From: Pseudomonas viridiflava
Lineage (GTDB): Bacteria; Pseudomonadota; Gammaproteobacteria; Pseudomonadales; Pseudomonadaceae
Length of the DNA stretch: 64,000 nt
Reading direction: 5' to 3'
Assembly (NCBI RefSeq): GCF_900590755.1
Contig: NZ_UUOC01000001.1
Location: forward strand, 496,001 to 560,000
The notes under the pieces are model-generated. The model saw nothing but the letters and a program-made list of their open reading frames with translations, was not told where the DNA came from and ran no database searches. Shown piece after piece: positions 7,703 through 15,631 of this stretch. Position 1 is the stretch's first letter. Every line of letters begins with the position of its first letter. The position numbers were made by a program, and so were the translations under genes.

Positions 7703-8923
7703 ATGCTCACGACAACTGACACGCTTTCAACCCAGCGCAATAGCGTCTGGCTGCACATTCTGGCGGGCCTGTGCGCCAGCCTGGTGAGCATCGGCCTGGC
7801 GCGCTTTGCCTATACGCCGCTGATTCCTTCGTTGATCCAGGCTCACTGGTTTTCTGCATCGGACGTCATTTATCTGAGTGCCGCCAACCTGATTGGCTAT
7901 CTGATCGGCGCTCTGGCAGGCCGGCCTATCGCCGCCCGGCTGTCCAATGGTCATACCCTGCGCCTGATGATGTTGCTGGCGACGGCATCGTTCTTTGCCT
8001 GCGCTTATCCGCTGTCCATCACCTGGTTCTTCGGCTGGCGCCTGCTCTCGGGGATTGCCGGCGGCGCGATCATGGTGCTGGTGGCCTCCACTGTCATCCC
8101 CCACGTGCCCGCTGCGCGCAAAGGGTTGGCCAGTGGCGCGATCTTTCTCGGCGTCGGCCTGGGCATTGCCGGTTCCGGGACACTGGTGCCGTTCCTCCTG
8201 TCGCTGGGCCTGCAAGATGCGTGGATCGGTCTGGGCATGGTCTCGCTGGTGTTGACGCTGGTGAGCTGGTTCGGCTGGCCATCGGCAAGTGCGAACGCTG
8301 CCGTGACCACTGCCGCCGTGGATCACTCTGAACAAGCTGCGCCACTCAACTCGGGGGTTTACCTGCTGTTCGGTCAATACGCGCTGATGGCGGTCGGCCT
8401 GGTGCCAGCGATGGTCTTTCTGGTGGACTACGTCACCCGCGGACTTGGCCTGAGCACCCACGAAGGCGCCGTGATCTGGGTCATGTATGGCATCGGCGCC
8501 ATATTCGGCCCGGTGATCTACGGCGTGCTGGCTGACAAAATGGGTGCCCGCACCTCGATCCGTGTAGTGCTGGCAGTCCAGGCCGTGGCCGTCGCGTTGC
8601 TGTGCAGCACCCATCACTTTGCGCTGCTGGCGTTTCTGGCGATCATCATCGGTTCGTTCCCGCCCGGCATCGTGCCCTTGGCGCTGGCGCGCATCCACGA
8701 ACTGGTGCCTGGCCATCACCAGCAGCAAGTGGCCTGGAGCCGTGCAACGGTGTCCTTTGCGACCTTTCAGGCATTGGGTGGATATGCGTATTCAATGCTG
8801 TTCAATGCCAGTGGCGGTCAACATGTGGTGTTATTTGCCATTGCGGCAGCGGCTATTGCGGTTGCGCTGCTGGCTGACTTTGTCGCAGGGTTGGTTGCGC
8901 GTAATCGGCAGGTGAATCCGTAG
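7703..8923 (+). CDS. YbfB/YjiJ-family MFS transporter
   Basis: The 406-aa inner-membrane protein has about twelve hydrophobic segments. The N-terminal pattern LCASLVSIGLARFAYTPLIP is characteristic of YbfB/YjiJ-type major facilitator proteins, and GVLADKMGARTSIR is a cytoplasmic loop motif of the superfamily. The start at 7703 was chosen over 7646 because GGGGGA lies seven bases upstream and the extra residues of the longer frame are not membrane-like. It is divergent from a LysR gene that probably regulates it. The substrate is unknown; export of a small metabolite or drug is the usual guess. Confidence 0.88.
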   Translation: MLTTTDTLSTQRNSVWLHILAGLCASLVSIGLARFAYTPLIPSLIQAHWFSASDVIYLSAANLIGYLIGALAGRPIAARLSNGHTLRLMMLLATASFFACAYPLSITWFFGWRLLSGIAGGAIMVLVASTVIPHVPAARKGLASGAIFLGVGLGIAGSGTLVPFLLSLGLQDAWIGLGMVSLVLTLVSWFGWPSASANAAVTTAAVDHSEQAAPLNSGVYLLFGQYALMAVGLVPAMVFLVDYVTRGLGLSTHEGAVIWVMYGIGAIFGPVIYGVLADKMGARTSIRVVLAVQAVAVALLCSTHHFALLAFLAIIIGSFPPGIVPLALARIHELVPGHHQQQVAWSRATVSFATFQALGGYAYSMLFNASGGQHVVLFAIAAAAIAVALLADFVAGLVARNRQVNP

Positions 8924-8940
8924 GCACACCAGAGAACACC

Positions 8941-8966
8941 TGTGGGAGCGAGGCTTGCCCGCGATA
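8941..8966. repeat. REP half-element, TGTGGGAGCG type
   Basis: TGTGGGAGCGAGGCTTGCCC followed by GCGAT is the left arm of the second REP type in this window, which also occurs at 58787-59131 and 63505-63532. A weak right arm (ATATCGCGTTATCG) follows near 8988. Confidence 0.6.
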
Positions 8967-9019
8967 AGAGCACCTCGGTTTCCCAGGCATATCGCGTTAT
9001 CGTCCATCACAGGCCAAAA

Positions 9020-9056
9020 AAAACGGCGCCCCACCCAGGTGGAGCGCCGTTCTTAT
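9020..9056. terminator. Bidirectional intrinsic terminator between convergent genes
   Basis: AACGGCGCCCCAC (9022-9034) pairs with GTGGAGCGCCGTT (9039-9051) with one wobble pair and a CCAG loop. An A-run precedes it (9016-9023) and T-rich sequence follows (TTCTTATTT), so it can terminate both the MFS gene at its left and the leftward hydrolase gene at its right. Confidence 0.8.
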
Positions 9057-9068
9057 TTGGAGCAGGAC

Positions 9069-9698
9069 TTACTTCGCAGTCAGTGCCGTGTAGCTGTTCA
9101 TCAGGTTGCGGTAGTTAGGAATGCGCGGCGACAGCAGGTTCGCCAGGCCTTCCATGTCGTTGCGCCAGTCAACTTGCAGCTCGCAGGCCACGGAGAACCA
9201 GTTGACCAGTTGCGCACCGGCAGCGCTCATCCGCGCCCAGGCCGCTTGTTGCACGGTTTCGTTGAAGGTGCCCGAAGCATCGGTCACCACGAACACTTCA
9301 AAACCTTCAGCCAGTGCCGACAGGGTCGGGAATGTCACGCAGACATCGGTCACCACGCCGGCGATGATCAATTGCTTGCGACCGGTCGCCTTGACGGCTT
9401 TGACGAAGTCTTCGTTGTCCCAGGCGTTGATCTGGCCTGGACGCGGGATGTATGGCGCGTCCGGGAACAGTTCTTTGAGCTCTGGAACCATCGGACCGTT
9501 CGGGCCGTTTTCGAAGCTGGTGGTCAGGATGGTTGGCAGTTTGAAGAACTTGGCCAGGTCCGCCAGAGCCAGCACGTTGTTCTTGAACTCGTTAGGCTGG
9601 AAATCCTGAACCAGCGAGATCAGACCGGTCTGGTGATCCACCAGCAGCACAACCGCGTCATCTTTGTTCAAGCGTTTCCAAGGGGTAGCAGTACTCAT
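9069..9698 (-). CDS. ycaC: YcaC-type isochorismatase-like hydrolase
   Basis: The 209-aa protein is a cysteine hydrolase of the isochorismatase superfamily and is close to E. coli YcaC along its length (AVVLLVDHQTGL, PTILTTSFENGPNGP, INAWDNEDFV). The catalytic Asp is D21 and the nucleophile is C120 in GVVTDVCVTF. The physiological substrate of YcaC proteins is not established. It is the last gene of a leftward operon, 53 bases after the amidohydrolase gene, with a strong terminator just beyond its stop. A good ribosome site (AAGGAG) precedes the ATG. The pairing with an amidohydrolase suggests stepwise hydrolysis of an amide or carbamoyl compound (inference). Confidence 0.92.
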   Translation of the reverse strand: MSTATPWKRLNKDDAVVLLVDHQTGLISLVQDFQPNEFKNNVLALADLAKFFKLPTILTTSFENGPNGPMVPELKELFPDAPYIPRPGQINAWDNEDFVKAVKATGRKQLIIAGVVTDVCVTFPTLSALAEGFEVFVVTDASGTFNETVQQAAWARMSAAGAQLVNWFSVACELQVDWRNDMEGLANLLSPRIPNYRNLMNSYTALTAK

Positions 9699-9751
9699 GG
9701 GATAACTCCTTCAGGTTTTCAGAATGTGATCATTGCCGTGATGGCAACTCA

Positions 9752-11737
9752 TCAGAATGCAAAACAGGAACAGCCAAACGCGCCCCAGAAACCCTGGAAG
9801 TCGCTGACCGGAACATTGGAAAGTCGTGCTCGTTCGTGGCTGTGAGAGTGGACCGTGCAAGGCCCGGCGCACTGGTGGACCTGCGCAACCAACGGCGAAT
9901 TCGGCCGCCAGTGACCCGGCACCTTGACCACTGGCGACCAGTCCGGCAGGACCGGAACCTGAGGCGGCGCGAGGGTTTCGAAGTCGCCGCTGCCATACAC
10001 GACTTTGCCGTCGACCACGGTCAGCACCGACTCGATCCACTTGATGGATTCTTCATCGACGCTGAAGTAATCCGCCGAAAGTGCCACCAGATCGGCGAGC
10101 TGGCCGACCTTGATCATCCCTTTCTTGCCCTGTTCGGATGAGAACCAGGCGCTGCCGTGGGTGAATAGCTCAAGGGCCACGTCACGAGACAGGCCTTCCG
10201 GGTACAACTCCAGCCCGCCCACGGTGCGGCCGCTGACCATCCAGTACAGCGAGGTCCACGGGTTGTAGCTGGAGACCCGCGTCGCGTCAGTGCCTGCGCC
10301 TACTGGTACGCCTTCGGCCAGCATGCGTTTGATCGGCGGCGTGTACTCGGCTGCTTTGGCGCCGTAACGCTCGACGAAGTACTCGCCCTGGAACGCCATG
10401 CGGTCCTGGATCGCAATACCGCCGCCCAACGCCCGCACCCGCTCGATGTTCTTCGGTGTGATGGTTTCGCAGTGGTCGAAGAACCAAGGCAGGCCGTTGA
10501 ACGGGATTTCACGATTGACCTTCTCGAACACGTCGAGCATCCGGGTGATGGATTCGTCATAGGTCGCGTGCAAGCGGAACGGCCAGCGATGCTCAACCAG
10601 ATGGCGCACCACCGGCTCCAGATCCTGCTCCATGCCTGCGGGCAGATCAGGGCGTGGTTCGAGGAAGTCTTCGAAGTCAGCAGCGGAAAACGCCAGCATT
10701 TCCCCGGCGCCGTTGTGGCGCAGGAAGTCATCGCCCTGATGCAACTTGACGGTGTTGGTCCAGTTCTTGAAGTCTTCCAGCTCTTCTTTCGGCTTCTGGG
10801 TGAACAGGTTGTAGGCAATGCGCACGGTGAGTTGCTTCTCACGGGCCAGTTGCTCGATCACCGCGTAGTCGTCCGGGTAGTTCTGGAAACCGCCGCCCGC
10901 ATCGATGGCGCTGGTGACGCCCAGACGGTTCAATTCACGCATGAACTGTCGGGTAGAGTTGACTTGATACTCCAGCGGCAGCTTCGGCCCTTTGGCCAGG
11001 GTCGAATACAGAATCATCGCGTTAGGCTTGGCCACCAGCATGCCGGTCGGGTCGCCGTTGGAATCACGGACGATCTCGCCACCTGGCGGGTTTGGCGTAT
11101 TGCGGGTGTAACCGGCAACCCGCAACGCAGCGCGGTTGAGCAAGGCGCGGTCATACAGGTGCAGAACGAACACCGGGGTGTCCGGCGCGGCCTGGTTGAG
11201 TTCTTCCAGGGTCGGCATGCGCTTTTCGGCGAACTGGAATTCGTTCCAGCCACCCACCACACGCACCCACTGTGGCGTCGGTGTGCGGTCGGCCTGATCC
11301 TTGAGCATGCGCAGGGCGTCAGCCAATGACGGCACGCCTTCCCAGCGCAGTTCCAGGTTGTAGTTCAAACCGCCACGAATCAGGTGCAGGTGCGAGTCGT
11401 TGAGACCGGGGATGACCGTGCGTTTTTTAAGGTCGATAACCTGAGTGGCACTGCCGCGCAGGGCCATGACTTCAGCATCGGTACCCACGGCGACGAAACG
11501 ACCACCACTGATGGCCACGGCGCTGGCCTGGGGCTTTTCACGATCGACGGTGTGCAGCTGGCCGTTGTAGAGAATCAGTTCGACATTCATCGTAGTTCCT
11601 TCGACAGAGTATTGAGAGGCACCGGCATAGCCAGCGAAGGGAAAAGAAGGCAGGATCGCCGCCGCAGCACTGAGCAGCGTGCTCTTGGCCAGAAACCGGC
11701 GGCGTTGCTGATCAGTGCTTTTATCGTCGTCACTCAT
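9752..11737 (-). CDS. Amidohydrolase (YtcJ-like) with Tat signal and internal start
   Basis: The 661-aa protein is a metal-dependent amidohydrolase of the Amidohydro_3 type. Metal ligands are visible in NDSHLHLIRGG, FRLHATYDES, FFDHCETITP and AGTDATR. Residues 1-45 look like a Tat export signal (RRRFLAKSTLLSAAAAILP, then an Ala/Gly cleavage region). There is also an internal ATG at 11590 (residue 50, MNVELILYNGQ) with its own AAGGA ribosome site six bases upstream, so a cytosolic form could also be made. The C-terminal tail (about 30 residues past the TIM barrel) is Cys/His-rich (CAGPCTVHSHSHERA) and unusual. GGAG for the first start lies inside the end of the upstream gene, three bases away. 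The substrate is unknown. Confidence 0.9.
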   Translation of the reverse strand: MSDDDKSTDQQRRRFLAKSTLLSAAAAILPSFPFAGYAGASQYSVEGTTMNVELILYNGQLHTVDREKPQASAVAISGGRFVAVGTDAEVMALRGSATQVIDLKKRTVIPGLNDSHLHLIRGGLNYNLELRWEGVPSLADALRMLKDQADRTPTPQWVRVVGGWNEFQFAEKRMPTLEELNQAAPDTPVFVLHLYDRALLNRAALRVAGYTRNTPNPPGGEIVRDSNGDPTGMLVAKPNAMILYSTLAKGPKLPLEYQVNSTRQFMRELNRLGVTSAIDAGGGFQNYPDDYAVIEQLAREKQLTVRIAYNLFTQKPKEELEDFKNWTNTVKLHQGDDFLRHNGAGEMLAFSAADFEDFLEPRPDLPAGMEQDLEPVVRHLVEHRWPFRLHATYDESITRMLDVFEKVNREIPFNGLPWFFDHCETITPKNIERVRALGGGIAIQDRMAFQGEYFVERYGAKAAEYTPPIKRMLAEGVPVGAGTDATRVSSYNPWTSLYWMVSGRTVGGLELYPEGLSRDVALELFTHGSAWFSSEQGKKGMIKVGQLADLVALSADYFSVDEESIKWIESVLTVVDGKVVYGSGDFETLAPPQVPVLPDWSPVVKVPGHWRPNSPLVAQVHQCAGPCTVHSHSHERARLSNVPVSDFQGFWGAFGCSCFAF

Positions 11738-11740
11738 GGC

Positions 11741-12370
11741 TCACTCCACAGGGTCATGGCGTTGCGGTGCGTTCAGCCATGGCGCGAACAGGCGGGTTGC
11801 GGCGGGCATCATCACGTAGCACACCAACAGCACGATGGTGACCGTCACCAGTGCGGTACTGACGACGTAATTGGCCAGCAGTGGACTCAAGGCAAACACC
11901 GGCCCCCACAGCAATGGAATCAACAGGGTCAGCGGGCAGATCACCAGAAACGTCACACAGGCTTGCTTCCAGCGCGGCGGTGGCGGTGCCGAAGTTTCGG
12001 AGCCCGGCGTGAACCAGAATTCGTTTTGCGGGTTGACCTCGGTCTGATCACCATCGGCCAACATCGGCGTGGCCTCTTCCACCAGCTCGCGGCGCTGCTG
12101 CGAGTCCATCCACTGCTGCATGGCGTCAGTGGAATGGAAGCGTAGTACACAGGTGAACAGGTGCAGGCCGCCGGATTTGCTGCGGATCACGTCCACACCC
12201 AAATGTCCCGGATAGCTACCGGCGATGGCCACGATGCGCCGCAACCAGGCTTCGTAGTCGGCCTCCATTCCAGCCCGAATCCGGTGCTTGATCACCAGGG
12301 TCACCACCTCGTTGAAGGCTGGCTGGCTGATCACGGCCGCTTCGGCTAACCGGGAATTTGTCTCAGACAT
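11741..12370 (-). CDS. ABM-domain protein with C-terminal membrane anchor
   Basis: The 209-aa protein has an N-terminal antibiotic-biosynthesis-monooxygenase (ABM) ferredoxin-like fold (about 20-115: VTLVIKHRIRAGMEADYEAWLRR in part, and the SYPGHLGVDV motif). Two transmembrane segments follow (about 137-160 and 168-190). ABM proteins are small cofactor-free oxygenases or dimeric binding proteins; a membrane-anchored form is less common. The start at 12370 overlaps the DoxX stop by 8 bp and replaces a longer frame to 12424. It is co-translated with doxX upstream and the amidohydrolase downstream. Function within this operon is unknown. Confidence 0.85.
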   Translation of the reverse strand: MSETNSRLAEAAVISQPAFNEVVTLVIKHRIRAGMEADYEAWLRRIVAIAGSYPGHLGVDVIRSKSGGLHLFTCVLRFHSTDAMQQWMDSQQRRELVEEATPMLADGDQTEVNPQNEFWFTPGSETSAPPPPRWKQACVTFLVICPLTLLIPLLWGPVFALSPLLANYVVSTALVTVTIVLLVCYVMMPAATRLFAPWLNAPQRHDPVE

Positions 12371-12779
12371 AACGTACCGCTCCGTTGAACCGTGCATTGA
12401 GGGCAAGCCGTCCCGGCCCGGCAATCAGCACAGTGGTAAAAATGATCAGCAGCAGCCAGCCGAATTGCCCTTCTTCCAGGCTCCATTGCGGATGAACGAC
12501 CACCAGCGCCACCAGCAACAGAAACACGATGGGCAGGCAGCACAGGCGCACGAAGATCCCGGCGGCGATCAACAGCGGGCAAAGGACTTCCGCAAAGATG
12601 GCGAGGATCAGGGTCAACCGCGCGCCCATATGAAACGGGTCTTCGATCAGCGTCAGTTGATGCTGGAAATCCAGCAGCTTGGGCAGGCCGTGTACGACCA
12701 GGAGGAAGGCGGCACCGCTGATCCTGAGGAACAGCAGACCGAGGTCGCGCAGATTGTTTTCCAGCGTTGAATGATTCAT
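12363..12779 (-). CDS. DoxX-family membrane protein
   Basis: The 138-aa protein has four hydrophobic helices and the DoxX pattern (LGLLFLRISGAAFLLVVHGLPK, then EVLCPLLIAAGIFVRL). DoxX proteins are quinone-related or uncharacterised membrane subunits that often accompany oxidases. The start MNHSTLENNL at 12779 gives the usual family length; the frame to 12923 would add 48 non-membrane residues. It is the first gene of the four-gene operon ending with ycaC. The region upstream holds three REP elements and the promoter. Confidence 0.85.
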   Translation of the reverse strand: MNHSTLENNLRDLGLLFLRISGAAFLLVVHGLPKLLDFQHQLTLIEDPFHMGARLTLILAIFAEVLCPLLIAAGIFVRLCCLPIVFLLLVALVVVHPQWSLEEGQFGWLLLIIFTTVLIAGPGRLALNARFNGAVRYV

Positions 12780-12926
12780 GGCACACCCGCAATCGTGGGA
12801 ATGGCCGGGACGTGGAACCTGCTGTCCTGGCCAACTCTGGATTGAATAGTGCCGGGTTGAAGCGAAATGATAATTGAATACTTGTGCTTTCTTAGCAGCG
12901 GGGGCGGCGTCCCTGAAACTCAAAAC

Positions 12927-13011
12927 CTGTAGGAGCTGCCGAAGGCTGCGAACGGCGGGGTGTCAGGCAGATCGCTTTCGCAGCCCTCGTAACCTCGGTC
13001 AACTCCTACAG
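12927..13011. repeat. REP pair, CTGTAGGAGCTGCC type
   Basis: An inverted pair: CTGTAGGAGCTGCCGAAGG at the left, and a right arm ending AACTCCTACAG. The loop carries GGCGGGGTGTCAGGCAGATC, which is repeated in the next copy at 13042. Confidence 0.85.
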
Positions 13012-13041
13012 CACCGAGGCGTGTCAGACGCAACACCCCAC

Positions 13042-13126
13042 CTGTAGGAGCTGCCGAAGGCTGCGAACGGCGGGGTGTCAGGCAGATCGCATTTGTCGCC
13101 GTCGTAACCTCCGACAACTCCTACAG
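13042..13126. repeat. REP pair, CTGTAGGAGCTGCC type (second copy)
   Basis: The left half (CTGTAGGAGCTGCCGAAGG to GGCAGATCGC) is almost identical to the copy 115 bases before it. The right arm ends AACTCCTACAG. The two form a local tandem array. Confidence 0.85.
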
Positions 13127-13156
13127 GTTCGCGGTGTGCCTGACGAAATGCAGGAC

Positions 13157-13241
13157 CTGTAGAGCGCGCTTGCCCGCGATAGCGTCAGGTCAGGCAGCGC
13201 ATTTTTCGCTGACACACCGAATCGCGAGCAAGCTCCTACAG
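13157..13241. repeat. REP pair, GCGCGCTTGCCCGCGAT type
   Basis: CTGTAGAGCGCGCTTGCCCG at the left pairs with ATCGCGAGCAAGCTCCTACA at the right. This is the second REP type, placed directly after two copies of the first. Confidence 0.8.
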
Positions 13242-13256
13242 TGGGATGTGTGTTGA

Positions 13257-14174
13257 TCAACCCACCTCAGGCGTCTTGGACATATGCTGGATGATCCGCG
13301 ACCGCAGCCAGCGCTCGGCCGGGTCGTTGTCGTGCACGCCACTCCAGACCATGGACAATTCGGCTGCGACAATCGGGAACGGTGGATCGTCGGCCCGCAA
13401 CGCACAGCCTTCCACCAAAGCGCACGCAGCATAATCAGGTACCGTTGCAATCAGCTCGGTACCCGCCAGCAAGGCACGCAGGCCGTTGAACTGAGGGACA
13501 CCAAGCACCACTTTGCGACTGCGCCCGACTTTGGCCAGGTCCATGTCGATATTGCCGCTGAGGTCGCCGGAAAACGACACCATCGCGTGGGGCCGCTCGC
13601 AGTATTCATCCAGCGTCAGCGCGCCAGGACGGGAGTCGCCGCGCAAGACCTTGCAATTAATGTCCCGCAACTTCTTGCGCTTGGCATTGGCCGGCAGTTC
13701 GGTGGTGTAGCTGACCCCCACGGAAATTTCCCCGGACGCCAACAACGCTGGCATCAACAGGTAATTGGCGCGTCTGACGACGACGATGATGCCTGGCGCC
13801 TCTTCACGCAGTTGGTGCAGCAGCGGCGGCAACAGGCCGAATTCGGCATCGTCGGACAAACCAATGCGAAACACATCGCAGCTCGTAGAGGGGTCGAAAT
13901 CTTTCGCCCGGCTGACCGCGCCGGAGATGGTGTCCAGTGCAGGCTGGATTTCCTTGAGGATGTCCAGCGCCCGCGCCGTCGGCTCCATGCCGCGTCCGTT
14001 GCGCAACAGCAACGGGTCGTCGAAAAGGTCACGCAGCCGCGACAATGCTGCGCTCACTGCTGGCTGGCCCATGAACAGCTTTTCCGCGACCCGGGTCAGG
14101 TTACGCTCGAACATCAACGCCTCGAAGATCACCAACAAGTTCAAGTCGACACGGCGCAGGTCATTACGATTCAT
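13257..14174 (-). CDS. LysR-family transcriptional regulator (NodD-like length and layout)
   Basis: The 305-aa protein starts MNRNDLRRVDLNLLVIFEA, and its HTH (FMGQPAVSAALSRLRDLFDD) is typical of the LysR branch that includes NodD and LeuO-like regulators. An effector domain follows to the end. It is divergent from the MFS gene at 14432 across 257 bases, so that gene is its likely target. Its 3' end abuts a run of three REP elements. Confidence 0.88.
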   Translation of the reverse strand: MNRNDLRRVDLNLLVIFEALMFERNLTRVAEKLFMGQPAVSAALSRLRDLFDDPLLLRNGRGMEPTARALDILKEIQPALDTISGAVSRAKDFDPSTSCDVFRIGLSDDAEFGLLPPLLHQLREEAPGIIVVVRRANYLLMPALLASGEISVGVSYTTELPANAKRKKLRDINCKVLRGDSRPGALTLDEYCERPHAMVSFSGDLSGNIDMDLAKVGRSRKVVLGVPQFNGLRALLAGTELIATVPDYAACALVEGCALRADDPPFPIVAAELSMVWSGVHDNDPAERWLRSRIIQHMSKTPEVG

Positions 14175-14431
14175 TTAATAGGCCCGATCTGAGGAATAAA
14201 AACGCCGTGAGGCTTGTCTGCGGGTCAAGTAGGCACTGTTATGAACGCGATGACTTGTATGTTTGTGCTTTTGCATTGAAGGCATCGTTGCGTGGACCGC
14301 TCTTGCCAGCTGGCAGCCGACTAACTCACCCGGCCTCTTCATACAAGCACCGCCTCAAGCCTGCTAGCATGCACGTCTCCGACCTCGGCCTTGTCATGGG
14401 CTCGCAGACTGCTTGACGCTAAGGACTTCGC

Positions 14432-15622
14432 TTGACTACCGATTCACTGCCGCAACGCCCCGGCACCGGGAAAATCGTTCTGCTCGGGCTGCTGCAAATA
14501 TTGTCCTGGGGTGGGTCCTTCTACTTGCTGGGGGTGCTGGCCGACCCAATCGCCGCCGACACCGGCTGGCCCCATCAATGGGTGCTGGGGGCTGCGTCCA
14601 TCGGCTTGCTGGTCGCCAGCCTGCTGTCGCCTTTGTGCGGTCGGCTCATCTCACGGCTTGGCGGGCGCAGGGTGTTGGCGGCCCATGGTTTGATACTGGC
14701 GGCGGGTCTGGGACTGATGGCAATCGCGCCGTCGCTGCCGGTGTTCCTGCTGGCCTGGGTGATTATCGGCATTGCCATGGCCACCGGGCTTTACGATGCG
14801 CTGTTTACTTCTCTGGGCTCGACCTATGGCCTGGAAGCCCGGCCGATCATTGTCGGGATCACGCTGATTTCCGGGTTCTGCACCACGGTCATCTGGCCGT
14901 TGCTGGCGGTCATGGAGCACCTCATGGGTTGGCGCATGACCTGCGCCGTCTTCGGTGGCGTGGTGCTCGTCACGCTCTATCCGCTATACCGCTATGCCCT
15001 GGATGCTCACGTGCCTGTCCCGCCGTCTCGGTCCACTGCTGCAGAAAGCGGTGCCGCCCTTGAGCCCTCCATTTATTGGTCCATGACCGCCCTGTTCGCC
15101 ATTGCTGCCGCGCTGATGACCTGTATCTCCATCGTGCTGCTGACCGTGCTTCAGGCCCGCGGGCACAGCCTGGCGTCGGCGATCGGACTGGCGGCTTTGA
15201 TCGGTCCGGCGTCGGTGCTGTGTCGGGTGGTGGATTTGCTATTCAAGCGCAAGGCGCCGATGTTCACCGCCCTGCTGTCCAGCGGCATGACTGCCTTGGG
15301 ACTGCTGATGGTGGACTTCGCTCCGAGCATCGTGGCCTGGGGGCTTGTGCTGTATGGCGCGGGCAACGGCCTGCGCGCCATCGTCAAAAGCACCTTGCCG
15401 TTGATGGTGGTGCATCAGGCCGATTACGCGGTGATCTCCGGGCGCATGGCCAGGCCTGCCCTGCTGGCTCAGGCCGCCGCGCCCATCGCCTGTGGTTATC
15501 TGATTGCGGCGCTGGGCAGTGAGGCCATGATTCATGCCCTCACTGCCATGGCGCTGATCGCCTTCGCCCTGTCCCTGTGGCTCGCCCGCCTGGTTGCACG
15601 CAGACAAAAAGCGACGGCATAA
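14432..15622 (+). CDS. MFS transporter
   Basis: The 396-aa major facilitator protein has twelve predicted membrane segments. It starts at a TTG (14432) with AAGGA six bases upstream. Its N-terminus reads GLLQILSWGGSFYLLGVLADPI, a pattern of the OFA/monocarboxylate-like and related permeases; GRLISRLGGRR is the loop 2-3 motif. Substrate is unknown. The LysR gene at 13257-14174 is divergent and probably controls it. The convergent FAD dehydrogenase gene ends only nine bases past its stop and I see no terminator hairpin between them. Confidence 0.85.
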   Translation: MTTDSLPQRPGTGKIVLLGLLQILSWGGSFYLLGVLADPIAADTGWPHQWVLGAASIGLLVASLLSPLCGRLISRLGGRRVLAAHGLILAAGLGLMAIAPSLPVFLLAWVIIGIAMATGLYDALFTSLGSTYGLEARPIIVGITLISGFCTTVIWPLLAVMEHLMGWRMTCAVFGGVVLVTLYPLYRYALDAHVPVPPSRSTAAESGAALEPSIYWSMTALFAIAAALMTCISIVLLTVLQARGHSLASAIGLAALIGPASVLCRVVDLLFKRKAPMFTALLSSGMTALGLLMVDFAPSIVAWGLVLYGAGNGLRAIVKSTLPLMVVHQADYAVISGRMARPALLAQAAAPIACGYLIAALGSEAMIHALTAMALIAFALSLWLARLVARRQKATA

Positions 15623-15631
15623 AGCTGCGAG

